Assembly: GCF_949628215.1 (NCBI RefSeq)
Contig: NC_134311.1
Span: 17,236,582-17,300,581, forward strand
Source of the DNA: Phalacrocorax aristotelis
Lineage: Eukaryota > Chordata > Aves > Suliformes > Phalacrocoracidae
Reading direction: 5' to 3'
Length of the DNA stretch: 64,000 nucleotides
Part shown: one piece after another, positions 1 to 10,850 of the stretch
Position numbering within the stretch: position 1 is the stretch's first letter
Layout of the letters: every line of letters begins with the position of its first letter
The notes under the pieces: model-generated
Databases searched by the model: none
Told to the model about the DNA's origin: nothing
What the model saw: only the letters and a program-made list of their open reading frames with translations
Translations under genes and position numbers: made by a program

Positions 1-3000
1 GAATCCATTTCAGATAAATAGCAAAGTATTTATCTGAATTTATCCGTATTTAAGAAGTATAATTTGGGTTTGTTTGTCTGAAAAGAAGCAACGCAGGTAA
101 TGATTAATTGGCTTTTGAAAAAACTTTATTGACCTGCATATGCTGCTTGTCATTTAAGTTCCTAATCATACATTGTATTGGCAACACGACTTTGACTTTT
201 TTGATATTCCCTGGAAATATAAATGTAATTGGTTGAAAATACTAACTTTGGAAAATTCAAAATCATAAATGTTCTAGTGGAAACGATAGTCCTTACCAGC
301 AGCTTTTCAATAAAAGAATAAATGCATTTCCACAACTAATTAACCCAAAATAAGGTAGCAATAAACACATTTTCAAGTTTAGCACTAAGCCTGTTCTATT
401 TAGTAGACCTTCTATTAGAGAAGGAAATCTTAAAGTTATCCTAAATTCCATTCTGGTAGAGTGTCGGAGGTCATTTTGCAAGTTCCTTCTGGACCCATCC
501 CCTTTAGGTGACACAGGCTGTGTATATCACAGCCTTCAGTGTCACACAAAGAGCATACACGAATGTAGCTGTATGTGTGAAGTAATTGCCAACTACTGCT
601 TATCACCTGCAGGTAAAAATTACAACATGTTCAGCCAGCACAACAAATAGTGTGGGATGTCCCTTCCATTCAGCACACGACTTAAACTGACCTGCCTCTG
701 AGGGTATCTTGCATTAGTCAGGCTGATATGGACTAAGAAAGGATGTGATTCCTTTTCCTACTTCTGTCTGAAGATTGTTAGCTTTGGAAGAGATGTGGTA
801 AATTATTTTAGGACAATAGCATCTTATGCTGTAAGAACAAATTCAGAAGTGAAAGTATAGTACTGTGGTTACGCTACCGAAATATGAAACACCCTCTACC
901 TTACTACTTACATGTTGCCCGATAAATGCCCTGTATAAACTGTTGAACCTGTTTTAAAGCACACTTGCTCATACTGTAAATTAAATAACCAACATAGAAG
1001 AACATCAGGAAATCAAATTCCATAGTTTGCAAACTCCAAGACCTTCAGTCTATGTTGTTGTGAAGGTCTGAACAATGTGTCTTAAGATCTTAATAGTGGG
1101 TTTCTCTCACTGGAAGAAAAGCAGCAATGGTAATCATTTTGGGATTAAGTGGAAGGAGATATCCCATACATGTTGCTAGAGGAACTGTTTGCATACCAGT
1201 AGTAGAGTGTGGGAGGAACAGCATTTCAAGGTTTGCTTTTGGCTTTGGGGAGGAACTGAAGTCTTGTGATCACAGCAGTGGCTGCAAGGGATGACTCGTG
1301 TATAGATTTGACACTCCTGCAAGTGAACATGGTTTAGCTCTGATATGTGAGATTTTTCCACAGTGGTTGTCAGGCAGAAGCTTACACTTTTGTTCGTGCC
1401 ATTTCACCCAGTCATCCACATGGAGTGAATGCCATCTGAGTCCTCACATTCTGGTCAAGTTCCTGCTACCCCTCGTAGCCACTAGTTGTTCTGTAGAGAG
1501 TTTGCACAGCAGGGGTGCAGATAGCCCGTGCCTCAGTCTGTCCTGCTTTTGTGCATAGCTCATTGTCAAGAAGATAGATGGAGTTTTATAGCTTGTTGTT
1601 TGATTCTTAACCCTTTGTTTTCCTCAATGGTTATTCCAAACTACCAGCACAGGTGTCACCTGATCCCAGCTGCTGTAGGCTGGCTTCCATTTCCTTTGTC
1701 CTTCCATTGTATCTATATATACCATAACAGGGTGGTTGCCCTCATTTTTTCTACTTTGTCTTGATGCAAAATTGTGTTCTGAAAAATTATCTGTGTTTGT
1801 CTTTCTTTCAAGCACCAGAAATTGCTACAAGTGCACTGATGTGCTCTCTATCTTGGAGGGTTCTCAGTTTTATGTGGTCAAGATTTTCTGAGGTTTGTGA
1901 GATAAAGCTGACCGTTACATTTTGGTCTAATGGAGCCTTTCCCTGTGGTTATCAGCGACTCCTGGAGACATTTTGATTTCCTCTGTTCTGTGTGGGTTAT
2001 TTACCTCCTAAGGTCCCCTAGGCATTTTCACTTCACCAATTCCTTTCCCAGTGCAGAGGCCCATAGCAACCCTTGGTTTTCCATTTCTTTATCTATGGTA
2101 CATTGTATTCTGGAGATTTGGTTTTGGTCTTTTCTATTAAAAGTCTCAAGCATGTTATAGGGTATTTTGGGGGGAAGCAGGAGAGGGTAGGGCTCTTACA
2201 GCATACAGTAGAAAGAAGGGATTTATATTTTAACTTTTTTGGACTAAACAGCTATTCACAGTTGCCTGCAATGGTAGTGTACCGAACTCAGTGACCAAAG
2301 TGTTTCTTTCTAGTCTACATTTTCCCTCTCTTCTTTCTAAACCCAAGAATCGGTCCTTGCATTGCCAGTGTAGCAGGACACCTAACCTGTTCTAGCCAAA
2401 ATGCGGAACAGCTCACAAAACCACATGTCTCTAACAGCTCTGGGGCTTAGGGTTGTCTTTTTTTTAATGACTGTTCAGCTGGATGGAGGCTAAGTACCCA
2501 TAACAGGATACAGCGAGCCTACTTGTTTTCTCCAAACAGGGGAGTTAGTTCCCAGTATAGATTTAGCATGGATGCACGAGGTGAAATAGTAAGGCCAGTC
2601 TGGTTGTCAGAAGGCAAACATGAAACTAGAAAAACTATTTCTTGTTAGTCAGAAGGGAAGAGTGCAGAATTTCACAATGGGGTGCTTAGGCAGGTTTCTA
2701 GCCTCTGTGTGGTCGTTCCATATATTTTCATACATCAGCTGTTTTGGTTTTGGCTTCTTTGCCATGAATAATTCACTCTGGAGGTTGGCAGAAAGTAAGC
2801 CTTGCTGCAGAAAATTGCCAACTGCAGTATGATTGCTCTTTACTGAAAAGCCGGTTGGTTTATCTGTAATTTATTCTTTGAGCAGCTGTATTTCTGGATT
2901 CAGTTCTGGACTTCAGTTGCCATGATCTAGTAGTTCTAGACAACAGTATGGGAAGTACTTAACCACATGGAGAACTGAAACAAACATTTGTCTAGTAAAG

Positions 3001-4790
3001 CATCAGAGATTGAACTAAAGCAACTGTTGTGGGGTGGCAAGAACTCTGCTGTAGTTACTTAGTTATTTCAGTTGCTGATTTAGGTATTCCTCCTTGAGGA
3101 TTCATCTTCCTATGCTGTTCAGTTTTATTCATTTACCCAGTAAACTCCATTGGTCATGAGGTGCTATTTATTAATACTGCTGTAGCAGCCCAAAGTTTTC
3201 TACTTGTGCTAAGGCTGTGACCAGACATATTTCACAGTATGTGTGGCACACACCACACATCTCTTCCAAAAGAACTATTACTGTCTTTCCAAGTCCTTCT
3301 CTACAGATGAAGGTTTACCAAAACAGCTGTTACTGAATAATGATATCAGAATGAACACTTGTATTCCTGAATTTGATTTACTGAATTAAGTCCCACATAT
3401 GGGCTTATTTTAAGCAAAAAAGTAAGCTACCGGACATAGTCCAGCAAAAACCCAAGAACGTTAGCACAGCAGGTATTTCAGATATGTCCTTGCAGCCTTT
3501 TACCACATGGTACACAAGGCAAAAGAAGACACAGTCCCTGATTTGAACTTTTGTTGCCTAGAGCTGTCAAGTCTTGTCCTTTCCCCATCAATAGATTCAC
3601 TGGTGATTTATGAAGGGAGGGAAAAAAAGGAAAGAAATAAAAAAGGAAAAACTACCAGAGTGCAGGCCTAGAAAAATCTGTTAGAAAAGTATATGTTGTG
3701 AAAAAGCAGTTAAGTGAGAAACAGAAAGTGTGAGGTTTTTCTGGTTCTTTTTCAGTTAAAAAACACTGAGTCATGATTATGATGCTAAGCCAAAATTGAA
3801 AAAGAACCCCATAATTTCCATTTATTTCTGCAAACATTATGGTAAAACCACAGCATCCTCATGACAATACTAACCATTGATATGTTACTATTCTTGAGTT
3901 TTGTCCAGACCTTATCATCCTCATGTCACATGCAAACAATCATATTTAATATATTCCTTATTTATGAGAGCTATTTTTAGATGAAGTACAGGAAAACTCT
4001 CTAGACCATGTTTTGCTGTTTGAAGTAGCCACCCAGTGTTGCTTAAGCATGCAAAATGTTGAGTTGCTTAGTTTTGGAAATCTTGACATGAGGGATTGTA
4101 AAGGACGTCTGCCTTTGAGAGTGTTCCCTTATGCCATTTCTGAAACTGTGGTGAAAGAAATACACATAAGAGCGTGCACTCAGCCATACAGGAATCAAAA
4201 AATCACAAAACCTGTGCTTAAAGATGTCAGATGTGCTTAAAGTGTTCTGCCTATTAATCTTATTATCACCCAGAGAGTAGATTTTAGATTGTATAATCCT
4301 ATCTGGAAAACCCTCTAAATATAACGCATTATAGCTTAAACTGTGTCTTTGGTTTAAAAATAAATGCCCAAAGGCAAAACCTATATTCGAATAGTTAATT
4401 TAATTCTCAAATAATTGAGAATGCTTTCAGATGGGCTGTGCATGAAAATAGGACTGAAATTGACCGAAATTTGTCATGTTTAAGTTCAAATTTATTTGTA
4501 CCCTGACTTGATTTATTTTTACAACTGAGTAATTCTGTTTCTCATCCCATCTGCAGCGTGCAGTGCTTGGAGCAGAGTTTGTTTTGTTGACGGACATAAA
4601 TATTTGAATCTGTCGGTGAGGGGGATTTGGTGGCTCGGGGAATTGGTAATAGACTGTGGAGCATTTCACCTCAAGGGTCACTAGTTCACATCCGTATCGG
4701 GTCAATAGTGGCAGAAAGTCATTATGCATCTGGCTGGCATCTGCTTGGTGGCCATCGCCAAGTCATTTAATAATCTTGGTCCCATTCCAT
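1..4790. other. Upstream intergenic DNA, no gene seen
   Basis: This stretch is AT-rich with frequent stops in every frame. The open frames are all under about 100 codons and none resembles a protein I know. In other vertebrates PPIC lies upstream of PRDM6, but I see no cyclophilin coding sequence here. No clear interspersed repeat was recognised. Confidence 0.6.
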
Positions 4791-6010
4791 GTGGCCAGGT
4801 GCTTTCTGTTCTCCTCAGCGCAGTGGCCCGCAGCAGGCCCCCGCGGCCGGTCCCCTGCTACCTGCTCCCACGGGAGGGTCCCAGGCCCCTTCCCTGAGGG
4901 ACCCCTTCCTCCCCCAGTCCCCCGAACGGGACCGGCGCTTCCCGGGACCCGCCGCCCACAGCACCCAGGCCGGAGGGCAGCAGGGGCGGGGGGCAGCCCC
5001 CACCTGCCCCTCCCAAGCGCCTCGCACTGCCGCCCCGTGTGGGGGGTGCCTCGCAGGGAGCAACCCCCGCCCCGCAGCGCCTTCCTGCCGCCTTCGCCCG
5101 CCGGCGGGGTCGCGGGCGCCCTCTGGGGCCCCTCTCGGCCGCTGCACGGACCGCGGCACCGCTGGGGCGCCCGTGGGCACTGGCGGCCGTCACCGCAGCG
5201 GCGGGCCGTCTCCCGGCCCGCTCCGGCCCCGCGGCCGCGGTTCCCCCCACGGGGGTCTCGCCGTCCTCCCTCCCCAGCCCCGTCCTCTCCCACGGGGGAC
5301 GCCAGCCCGAGCGGCAGCCGCGCTGTGGGACGCGCTCCTTCAGCCAGCAGCGCCGGCCCGGGGACAGCCCCCGGCGCGGAGGGAGGCCGACGCACCTCCG
5401 GCCGGGGCTGCGGCCGTTCGGGAGCAGGGTCTCCTCCCTGGGCCCGCTCCCGACCCACGGGGTTTGCCCGACGCGGCTCTTTCTGCTCCGCATCCCTTGC
5501 CTGACGCTGGGGATGTGCTGTCAGTGCGGGCCGGGCGTGGGGGAAGCAGCCTTTTTGGTCGGCTTTACCCCCTCTCGCCACGCTTTGGTGGCTTTCTCAT
5601 TTCAGGGAAGAAGGCGGAGGGAAGCGCCTGGATTCAGTTCAGGAAATGCTCGGGAGGTGGCGAGGGCCGCCGGGCCGCCCCGTCGCCCGCCGCTGCCCGG
5701 GGGGGCCGGCGGCACGGCACCGCTCTGCAGCGGCCGCAGCGCAGCACCGGGGACGTGGGACGGGGGTTCAGCACCGCGGCCGCGGGGGGAGCAACACCGG
5801 GGCCCGGGGAGCAGCGCGGAGGCCGCGGGGGGCAGGGCCGGGGCGGGCAGCGCCGGGGTCGTGTGGCAGCAGTGCCGGGGTCGGGGGCGGGGGTAGCACT
5901 GGGGCCGGCGGGGGCAGTACCGGGTTCGGGAGGGACAGCACCGGGCCGCCCGGCTGTGCGGAGCTCTGTCGGGCAGGCTGACCTGCCCCGGGCGGACTCT
6001 CGCTGGGGAC
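4790..6010. promoter_or_regulatory. Distal upstream CpG-rich block
   Basis: There is an abrupt change at about 4790 from AT-rich DNA to very GC-rich, CG-dense sequence that lasts about 1.2 kb. Open frames exceed 250 codons on both strands, but they are Pro/Arg/Gly/Ala-rich and overlap one another. That is typical of GC composition rather than coding. It lies about 4 kb upstream of PRDM6 exon 1 and could be an alternative promoter or a Polycomb-recruiting island. Confidence 0.6.
5735..5950 (+). repeat. Degenerate GC-rich minisatellite
   Basis: Units close to AGCACCGGGG, each followed by a G/C-rich spacer of variable length, recur across this stretch (AGCACCGGGG, AGCACCGCGG, AGCAACACCGG, AGCGCCGGGG, AGTGCCGGGG, AGTACCGGG, AGCACCGGG). 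Unit length is irregular, which suggests an old or still changing tandem array. Confidence 0.55.
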
Positions 6011-6059
6011 ACCACGTTTCAACCACGTGTGTAGAAATAGGTCCGTGCATTGTGTAGAG

Positions 6060-6830
6060 CCTTCATCCCTCCCTTCTCCTCCCCCTCTTCGTCTCTTCGA
6101 GGGAAACTAAATACGAACAGTGAGATGTAGGAGAGCGCGAATCCCCGTGAATCCCATCTGAATAAATGTCTATATTAATGAATTATTAACTCAGCCGCTC
6201 ATGACCTTAAAACTGGAATGAGGAGACGCCTAGGGCAAGAAGGAAAGCTGCTGAATCCTTTATCGGACTCCTGTCAGAGGTAACCGACCATTTGTCTTCC
6301 CCAGATCAGGAGAATTAATTAATATGAAAGGCAAACTTTTTAATTGTGTGTCAAACGAAATCAGATAGGGTGTCCCCGACTCAATCCCCTCTTGAAAGGG
6401 GTTTAGCTCCCTTTTCTACCCCTAACCTAAAATAAAGGCTTGGAGTTTCCAAAGAGGTGGACATCCTTCTTAGGGGTTATTTACAAAACAAAACAAACAA
6501 AAAAAAAAACCAAAAACCCAAAACCAAAAGGAAAAAAATCGCAGGGAAAATGATGAATTTGGGTAGTTAATTTATCGATCTTGGCTCCTCTTCCCGCTTG
6601 TTTTATTTTAGAGGTCATTAATCAATGAAGAAAAACACCACGGTGTTCCCCCTTTGCATTTAATACACTTACCCTCCTTATTTATTTCTTTTGAACAAAT
6701 TCCTAGCAAATATTCACCAATCGATTTGTAGGCGATGGATTTTTATAAAGGTTTGATCGCTTTCTAAACGGTCAATGTGATTTGTTTCAGCGCTCGTCCT
6801 CTAAGTAATGAAAAAGCCTGAGAGAAGGGG
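6060..6830. promoter_or_regulatory. AT-rich block with many homeodomain cores between two CpG islands
   Basis: This is a sharp AT-rich interval between GC-rich blocks, with clustered TAAT/ATTA cores (ATTAATGAATTATTAAC near 6174, ATTAATTAATATG near 6315, TAGTTAATTTATCGATC near 6564, CATTAATCAATGAAG near 6615) and an A-rich low-complexity patch at 6484-6537. No long frame is open. It looks like a developmental enhancer, but no conservation data are available to me. Confidence 0.3.
6484..6537 (+). repeat. A-rich low-complexity tract
   Basis: Runs of A are interrupted by single or double C, in an ACAAAAC-like pattern. A similar tract lies at 13782-13826. Simple low-complexity sequence. Confidence 0.8.
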
Positions 6831-6963
6831 AAGGAGGAGGCAGGAGTTAAAAAGTCCTTTCTTTTTCTCCTGCATCTTTAAACAGAGAAGTCGCACGCAG
6901 GAGGAAAAAAAAGATAAAATAATAATAATTTAAAAAAACAACCGGCCAAGAAATGGTGACAAA

Positions 6964-7580
6964 GTGGCGGCGGGCAAACTCGGGGAGACAAAAGGGGGGC
7001 GCAGAAGCGGCGCTGCCGGGGGGGCGGGAGCAGAGGTCAGGGTAGCTGCAGCCGTCCCTGGGAGGGGCAGCGCCGGGGGCTGGGAACCCCGCAGACAGAT
7101 CCGCCAGACCCGCTCCTTCCGAGGCGGCGAGGGGCCCGGGAGCGGCGGTGCTCGGCGGCGCTGGGGCGGGGGCCGCGGTCCGGCCGGGGGAGGCAGGTCG
7201 CTGCCTTCCACTCGGAGCGGGGAGCAGCGATCTCCTCGCCCGGCACCGCCACCGTTCACCCCCTCTCTCTGCCCGGGGCGTGGCGGGGCGTGCTTCCCCT
7301 TCCTTAGGGAAAAGAAGCCCAAAGGAGGCGGCTCCCCGTGTGCCCTCGCCGCCCGGGGCCGGGAGCGGCGGCCGCTGCTGCCCGGCCGCAGCGCCCGGAC
7401 TTGCGGGCGGAGGCGGCGGGATCGGGCCGGGCCTCCTGCGGAGACCGGCTCCCTCCGCTCGGCGTCCCCTGGGAGCTTGGCACCCCTCTCGTCCTGTGTC
7501 CCCCGGTGGGCTGGCTTCCAGCGGGTCCATAGATGCTGTTCCGCCACCTTGATCCCGGGAAGCGCTGCCCTTCCAGCCGT
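6964..7580. promoter_or_regulatory. CpG-rich block about 2 kb upstream of PRDM6 exon 1
   Basis: This is a second CG-dense block. Frames on both strands are open for 130-235 codons but have biased, unfamiliar compositions, so I do not call a gene. It is probably part of the promoter-associated island cluster. Confidence 0.55.
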
Positions 7581-7929
7581 AAAAACCCCCAGAGCAACAG
7601 ATTATAGCCCTCCTAATATGAACCCGCGCGGAATATTTCTGTTAGCAACTCAAGGCAAGTGCAGATATTGACAATGTACTTAAACCCATTAGCTAGGAGC
7701 TTTTCCCCACTTCGTCACGTTTTTCTAGCGTGAAACGAATTTTTAAAGATTGCTGCCACTAAAAGCCATTCGGTGTTTCTAAAAGATGTCCTGTGAGGGA
7801 AACAACAGTAACGCGGAGGTGCGCATTTAAAAAAAGGAAAAGAGTCGGAAACGGCGGGATAAAATAGTGACCAGGAGGGAGCTGGCCGAGGGCGAGACAC
7901 TGTATGAACGCAGTGAAAATACGGAGCAT

Positions 7930-7957
7930 CACGCTCACCCGTTCGCAGGTGAGCGTG
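7930..7957. other. Perfect 10-bp inverted repeat overlapping a splice-donor consensus
   Basis: CACGCTCACC at 7930-7939 and its exact reverse complement GGTGAGCGTG at 7948-7957 flank an 8-base loop. The right arm starts with GGTGAGC after GCA, so CAG|GTGAGC is read as a strong 5' splice donor at 7949. It could mark the end of an alternative leader exon, or be coincidence in GC-rich DNA. Confidence 0.4.
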
Positions 7958-8078
7958 TCCCGCAGCGCGCCGCGCCCACGCCAGCGAGTGTGCGGGCTGC
8001 TCCCACCCGCAACTCTGCCCTCGGCCGAACGGCAGGGCTTCGCGAACTGGATTAGTTGAGCGAGAGAGCTAAAAATTC

Positions 8079-8109
8079 ATTACATGTTGCACAATGTAAT
8101 TGATCAAAG
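8079..8109. promoter_or_regulatory. Palindromic C/EBP-like site next to a TCF/LEF-like site
   Basis: Positions 8079-8100 form an imperfect palindrome with ATTACAT and ATGTAAT arms around TTGCACAA, which resembles a C/EBP dimer site. The following TGATCAAAG matches the TCF/LEF core on one strand. A TGACCTTG element, the core of NR5A/ESRR-type sites, lies at 8225-8232. All are motif matches only. Confidence 0.3.
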
Positions 8110-9183
8110 ACGTAAAGAAGGTTTCCATAGCCAACTTTATAACCCATAAAAATCGGGTGGTTTTTCTCCTACCCGTGTTTGTCTTTAACTTAGGTGTTAT
8201 CAATCTATACAGCTAGATGACGGATGACCTTGTCAAAATGACGCCAGTCAAAACATTTTTTGCCCAAGCCCTGTTCAAATTTGTGTTAAAATGTCCTGCC
8301 TTAGACACAGACAAAGTCTAAACAGCAGCAGCTTTCCCAGGCTCTGCGAGAATGAAGGGTGGGAAATAAGCGAACTGGAAAAGGGGCGGGGGGGGGAATG
8401 GCAAAACCAGTTTACGGGCGCACAGGTTATGTTTGTAAGCAAGTGTGCGTTCAGTGGCAGCGTGACACCTGACAGCGGGGGCTATTCTGACACCAGAGGG
8501 GTGTTTTGTTGACAGAAACACTCTGTGTAAGCGTTTTGTCTTAAACGCACGGGATACTACGTGCCTGCCGTATACGTAAGAGATTATAGTTCTCCTCTAG
8601 GTTTGCATACGGTGTAGGAAAGAAACTGAAAAAACTGTTAAATACTCACTGATATGTGAGCTCAACAACTGAGTAGCAGGGCGGAAAAAGCCAATTTTTA
8701 AGCAAAGTGGAGAGAAAAAGTTGCTAGAGAGAAGTTTCTCGCCACAGGTTGCATCTCCGTCTGCATACTTCTTGCGCTGTGCTGTAACTGAGCACAGAGA
8801 GCAGGAGAGAGACGCGCTGGTGCTCGGGGGAACAAGGTCTGAGAAGTTCTAGAGCGGCGAGTTCCCTCCTCCGTGCGGGGAACCCCGGGGCAGGTCGCAG
8901 GCAGCCGAGGGGAGCGGGAGCCGGGCATCCCGGGAGGCGCCGTAGGCAGCGTAGGGTGACGCTGTCGGGACATCGAAACGGGTCAGGAAGGTCTCTGAAA
9001 TGCACCTTAGCCCCCGAGGGGCACAAGGCAAGCGAAGCAGGGCCAGGGCTCCGGGCAGCCCGCAGGGTGCTGGGCTCGGGGGCCGGGAGCCGCCGCCGCC
9101 GCTCCGCATCCCGGCGCCGGGGAACGGGCAGCGCCGCCGATCGCGCTCGGGACTGCGCCGGGCCATTGTTCCCTTTCCGCCAG

Positions 9184-9191
9184 GATAAAAG
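9184..9191 (+). promoter_or_regulatory. TATA-like element of the candidate PRDM6 promoter
   Basis: GATAAAAG lies within an otherwise GC-rich island, about 530 bases upstream of the exon 1 donor. Its spacing to the following GC-rich stretch would suit initiation near 9215. CpG-island promoters often lack a TATA box and start at dispersed sites, so this may be incidental. Confidence 0.35.
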
Positions 9192-9226
9192 CCCGGCTCT
9201 TCCCGGGGCGCTGTGGTCCCGAGGCT

Positions 9227-9312
9227 GGGGAGAGGGAGAGGGAGGGAGACGGGGGGGGAGGGGGGGGAGGGAGGGCAGGAAGGAGGGACGGAGGAGGGAA
9301 GGAAAGAAAGGG
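9227..9312 (+). repeat. G-rich homopurine tract
   Basis: The + strand here is almost purely G and A, with GGGAG-type units and runs of eight G, broken by only a few C. Repeated G runs make a G-quadruplex or triplex structure plausible. The tract lies just downstream of the TATA-like element and probably within the leader exon. Confidence 0.7.
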
Positions 9313-9519
9313 ACACCTTTAAAAGTTGAGCAAGGAACAAAGTGGGGGAAGTTGCCAAAAAAAGGGCTCTGCGTTCAGGCTCGCTGGTAACTTCCCGCTC
9401 CATCCCCTCCCTCTCGCACACAGCACACACACATACGCTTGTATTTTGCGCTGTCGTAAAACCCACGTGTCTTTCCCGGAGTCTGCCAGAGCCCAGCAAA
9501 GCGCCCGGGCGCGACTGCG

Positions 9520-9561
9520 ATGCGCAGCCACGGCAGAGGGAGCCCGGCGGCTCGCAGCTAA
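9520..9561 (+). other. Upstream ORF in PRDM6 5' UTR (13 codons)
   Basis: The only ATG in the predicted leader exon opens a 13-residue frame, MRSHGRGSPAARS, ending at TAA 9559-9561. Its context (G at -3, C at +4) equals that of the main start. If the leader exon is right, ribosomes would meet this frame first, and it could reduce PRDM6 translation. This is an inference from position only. Confidence 0.4.
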
Positions 9562-9719
9562 CCGGCCCCGGCACCTGGGCGAGGACCGCCCCGCTTCCCC
9601 GCGGGCAAAGGCCAGAAAACTCTCTCCTTTCAACCCTCCTCCGGCCCTAAGGCTCCCGGGACCGCCCGCATCTCCCCACGCCGACCGCGCCGCAGCCGCC
9701 CGGGCGCGCCCCGGCTCAG

Positions 9720-10319
9720 GTAAGCCAGCTCCGGGCCCAGCTCAGCCGGGCCGGACGGGGTGCTGCTGGGCCGGGTCCTTCTCCTGCGAGCGCTGGGGCG
9801 GCAAGCAGGGGCGGCTGGGAAGGAAGAAACACTCGCGCGTGTGTGCGTGGGGTTGAAGTTTCCTCCTCCTTCTCCCTGTTGTCAACTCCGAGAGTCGCCT
9901 GCTGCCGCGGAGAGAGGGAAGGGGATGGACGGGGAAGGCGCTGCGTGCGGCGGAGAGGGGTGGGCTGCGCGCCCCCCGGGGCGGCTGTCTCCCCTGCTGC
10001 GGGGGGCTGCCCCGCCGCCGCTCCCATTCTGCCCCGCTCCTGGGGAGGCGGCGGGGTAGCCCGTCGTCGCCACGGCCAGCCGCTCTCTCGCGTGACCTCC
10101 CTGCGGCTCTTCGGGCCGAGGTTTTCTTCTGCCGGCCCTCGCAGGGGGCAGGGGAGCGGGGCGGGGACGGTCCCGCCGCCGACCCCCGACAGCTGGCGCG
10201 CGGAACCCACGCGTGGGCCGGCGTCCCGGGGCGCGGAGAGCGCGGCGGGGTCGGTGCGGCCCGGCCGGGGAGGGGCGGGGGGTCTCACGCCTGCTGTCCC
10301 CTTCCTCTCCGCTCCACAG
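9720..10319 (+). other. PRDM6: PRDM6 intron 1 (within the 5' UTR)
   Basis: This 600-base GC-rich intron runs from GTAAGC to CCACAG. It contains no conserved coding frame. Long frames on both strands are explained by its base composition. Confidence 0.6.
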
Positions 10320-10327
10320 ACAGAGCG

Positions 10328-10850
10328 ATGCTGAAGCCCGGCGATCCCGGCGGATCCGCGTTCCTGAAGGTGGATCCCGCCTATCTGCAGCACTGGCAGC
10401 AGCTCTTCCCGCAGAGCGGCCAGCTCAAGAGCAGTGGGGCTCTCGCCCAGCTCCCGCCGCCCGAGAGAGCCGAGCCGCCGGCTGACAACCTTCGCCCGCG
10501 CCCGGCCTCCCTCTCCTCCGCCTCCTCCTCCTCTTCCTCCTCCACTCCGTCCTCCTCCTCCACCTCCTCCTGCGTCGCCGCGGCGGCCGCTTCACTGGCC
10601 GGCCTGACCTCCCTGCCTGTGACCCAGCTGCCGGCCTTCGGGCCGCTGCAGAGCTCCGAGCCCCCGGCCGGCGGAGCGCCCGCTCCCCTGCAGGGCAAGG
10701 ACTTGTGCGGGGCCGGCGGCGGCGGCCAGTGCGGCGAGCGCCCTGTCACCCGCTTCCGCTGCACGGCCGAGGAGCTGGACTACTACCTGTACGGCCAGCA
10801 GCGCATGGACATCATCCCCCTGAACCAGCACACCAGTGACCCCAACAACC
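10328..10850 (+). CDS. PRDM6: PRDM6 coding exon (exon 2), N-terminal region
   Basis: The ATG at 10328 opens a protein starting [20 protein letters not shown], the characteristic PRDM6 N-terminus. The exon gives 174 complete codons plus one base (C) that completes Arg175 with the next exon. Residues 1-30 are a conserved block, 45-60 are Pro-rich, 61-81 form a Ser/Thr tract encoded by a TCC-type microsatellite, 84-88 are Ala, and 126-136 are Gly-rich. Residues 141-175 are conserved again ([19 protein letters not shown], then [14 protein letters not shown]). From memory the mammalian protein has longer Pro, Ala and Gly runs here, so this copy is compact. The start codon has G at -3 and C at +4, an adequate context. 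The acceptor lies at 10318-10319, eight bases before the ATG. The donor is GTACGT at 10851. The exon lies in a strong CpG island. Confidence 0.96.
10513..10571 (+). repeat. Coding TCC-type microsatellite
   Basis: Degenerate TCC/TCT/ACC triplets encode the Ser/Thr tract of PRDM6 (residues about 62-81). Length polymorphism between individuals or species is expected, and the tract is outside all folded domains. Confidence 0.8.

Larger units (their letters stand above)
9215..9719 (+). other. PRDM6: PRDM6 exon 1, 5' untranslated
   Basis: A consensus donor (CTCAG followed by GTAAGC) sits at 9720, about 600 bases before the acceptor of the ATG-bearing exon, inside the same CpG island. An unspliced leader is also possible, because the island is continuous. 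The left edge is inferred from a TATA-like GATAAAAG at 9184-9191, which would place initiation around 9210-9220. The leader contains a homopurine tract, a CA-rich patch near 9416-9432 and a single ATG (9520). There is no in-frame extension of the protein into it. Confidence 0.6.

Noticed and set aside
4789..6057. Open frame of 422 codons in the distal CpG block
   Set aside because: It is Pro/Arg/Gly/Ala-rich, has overlapping long frames on the other strand, and shows no recognisable domain. Its length follows from the scarcity of AT-rich stops in GC-rich DNA.
6847..7671. Several 200-codon frames on both strands upstream of PRDM6
   Set aside because: They overlap each other in different frames with biased composition and no known motif.
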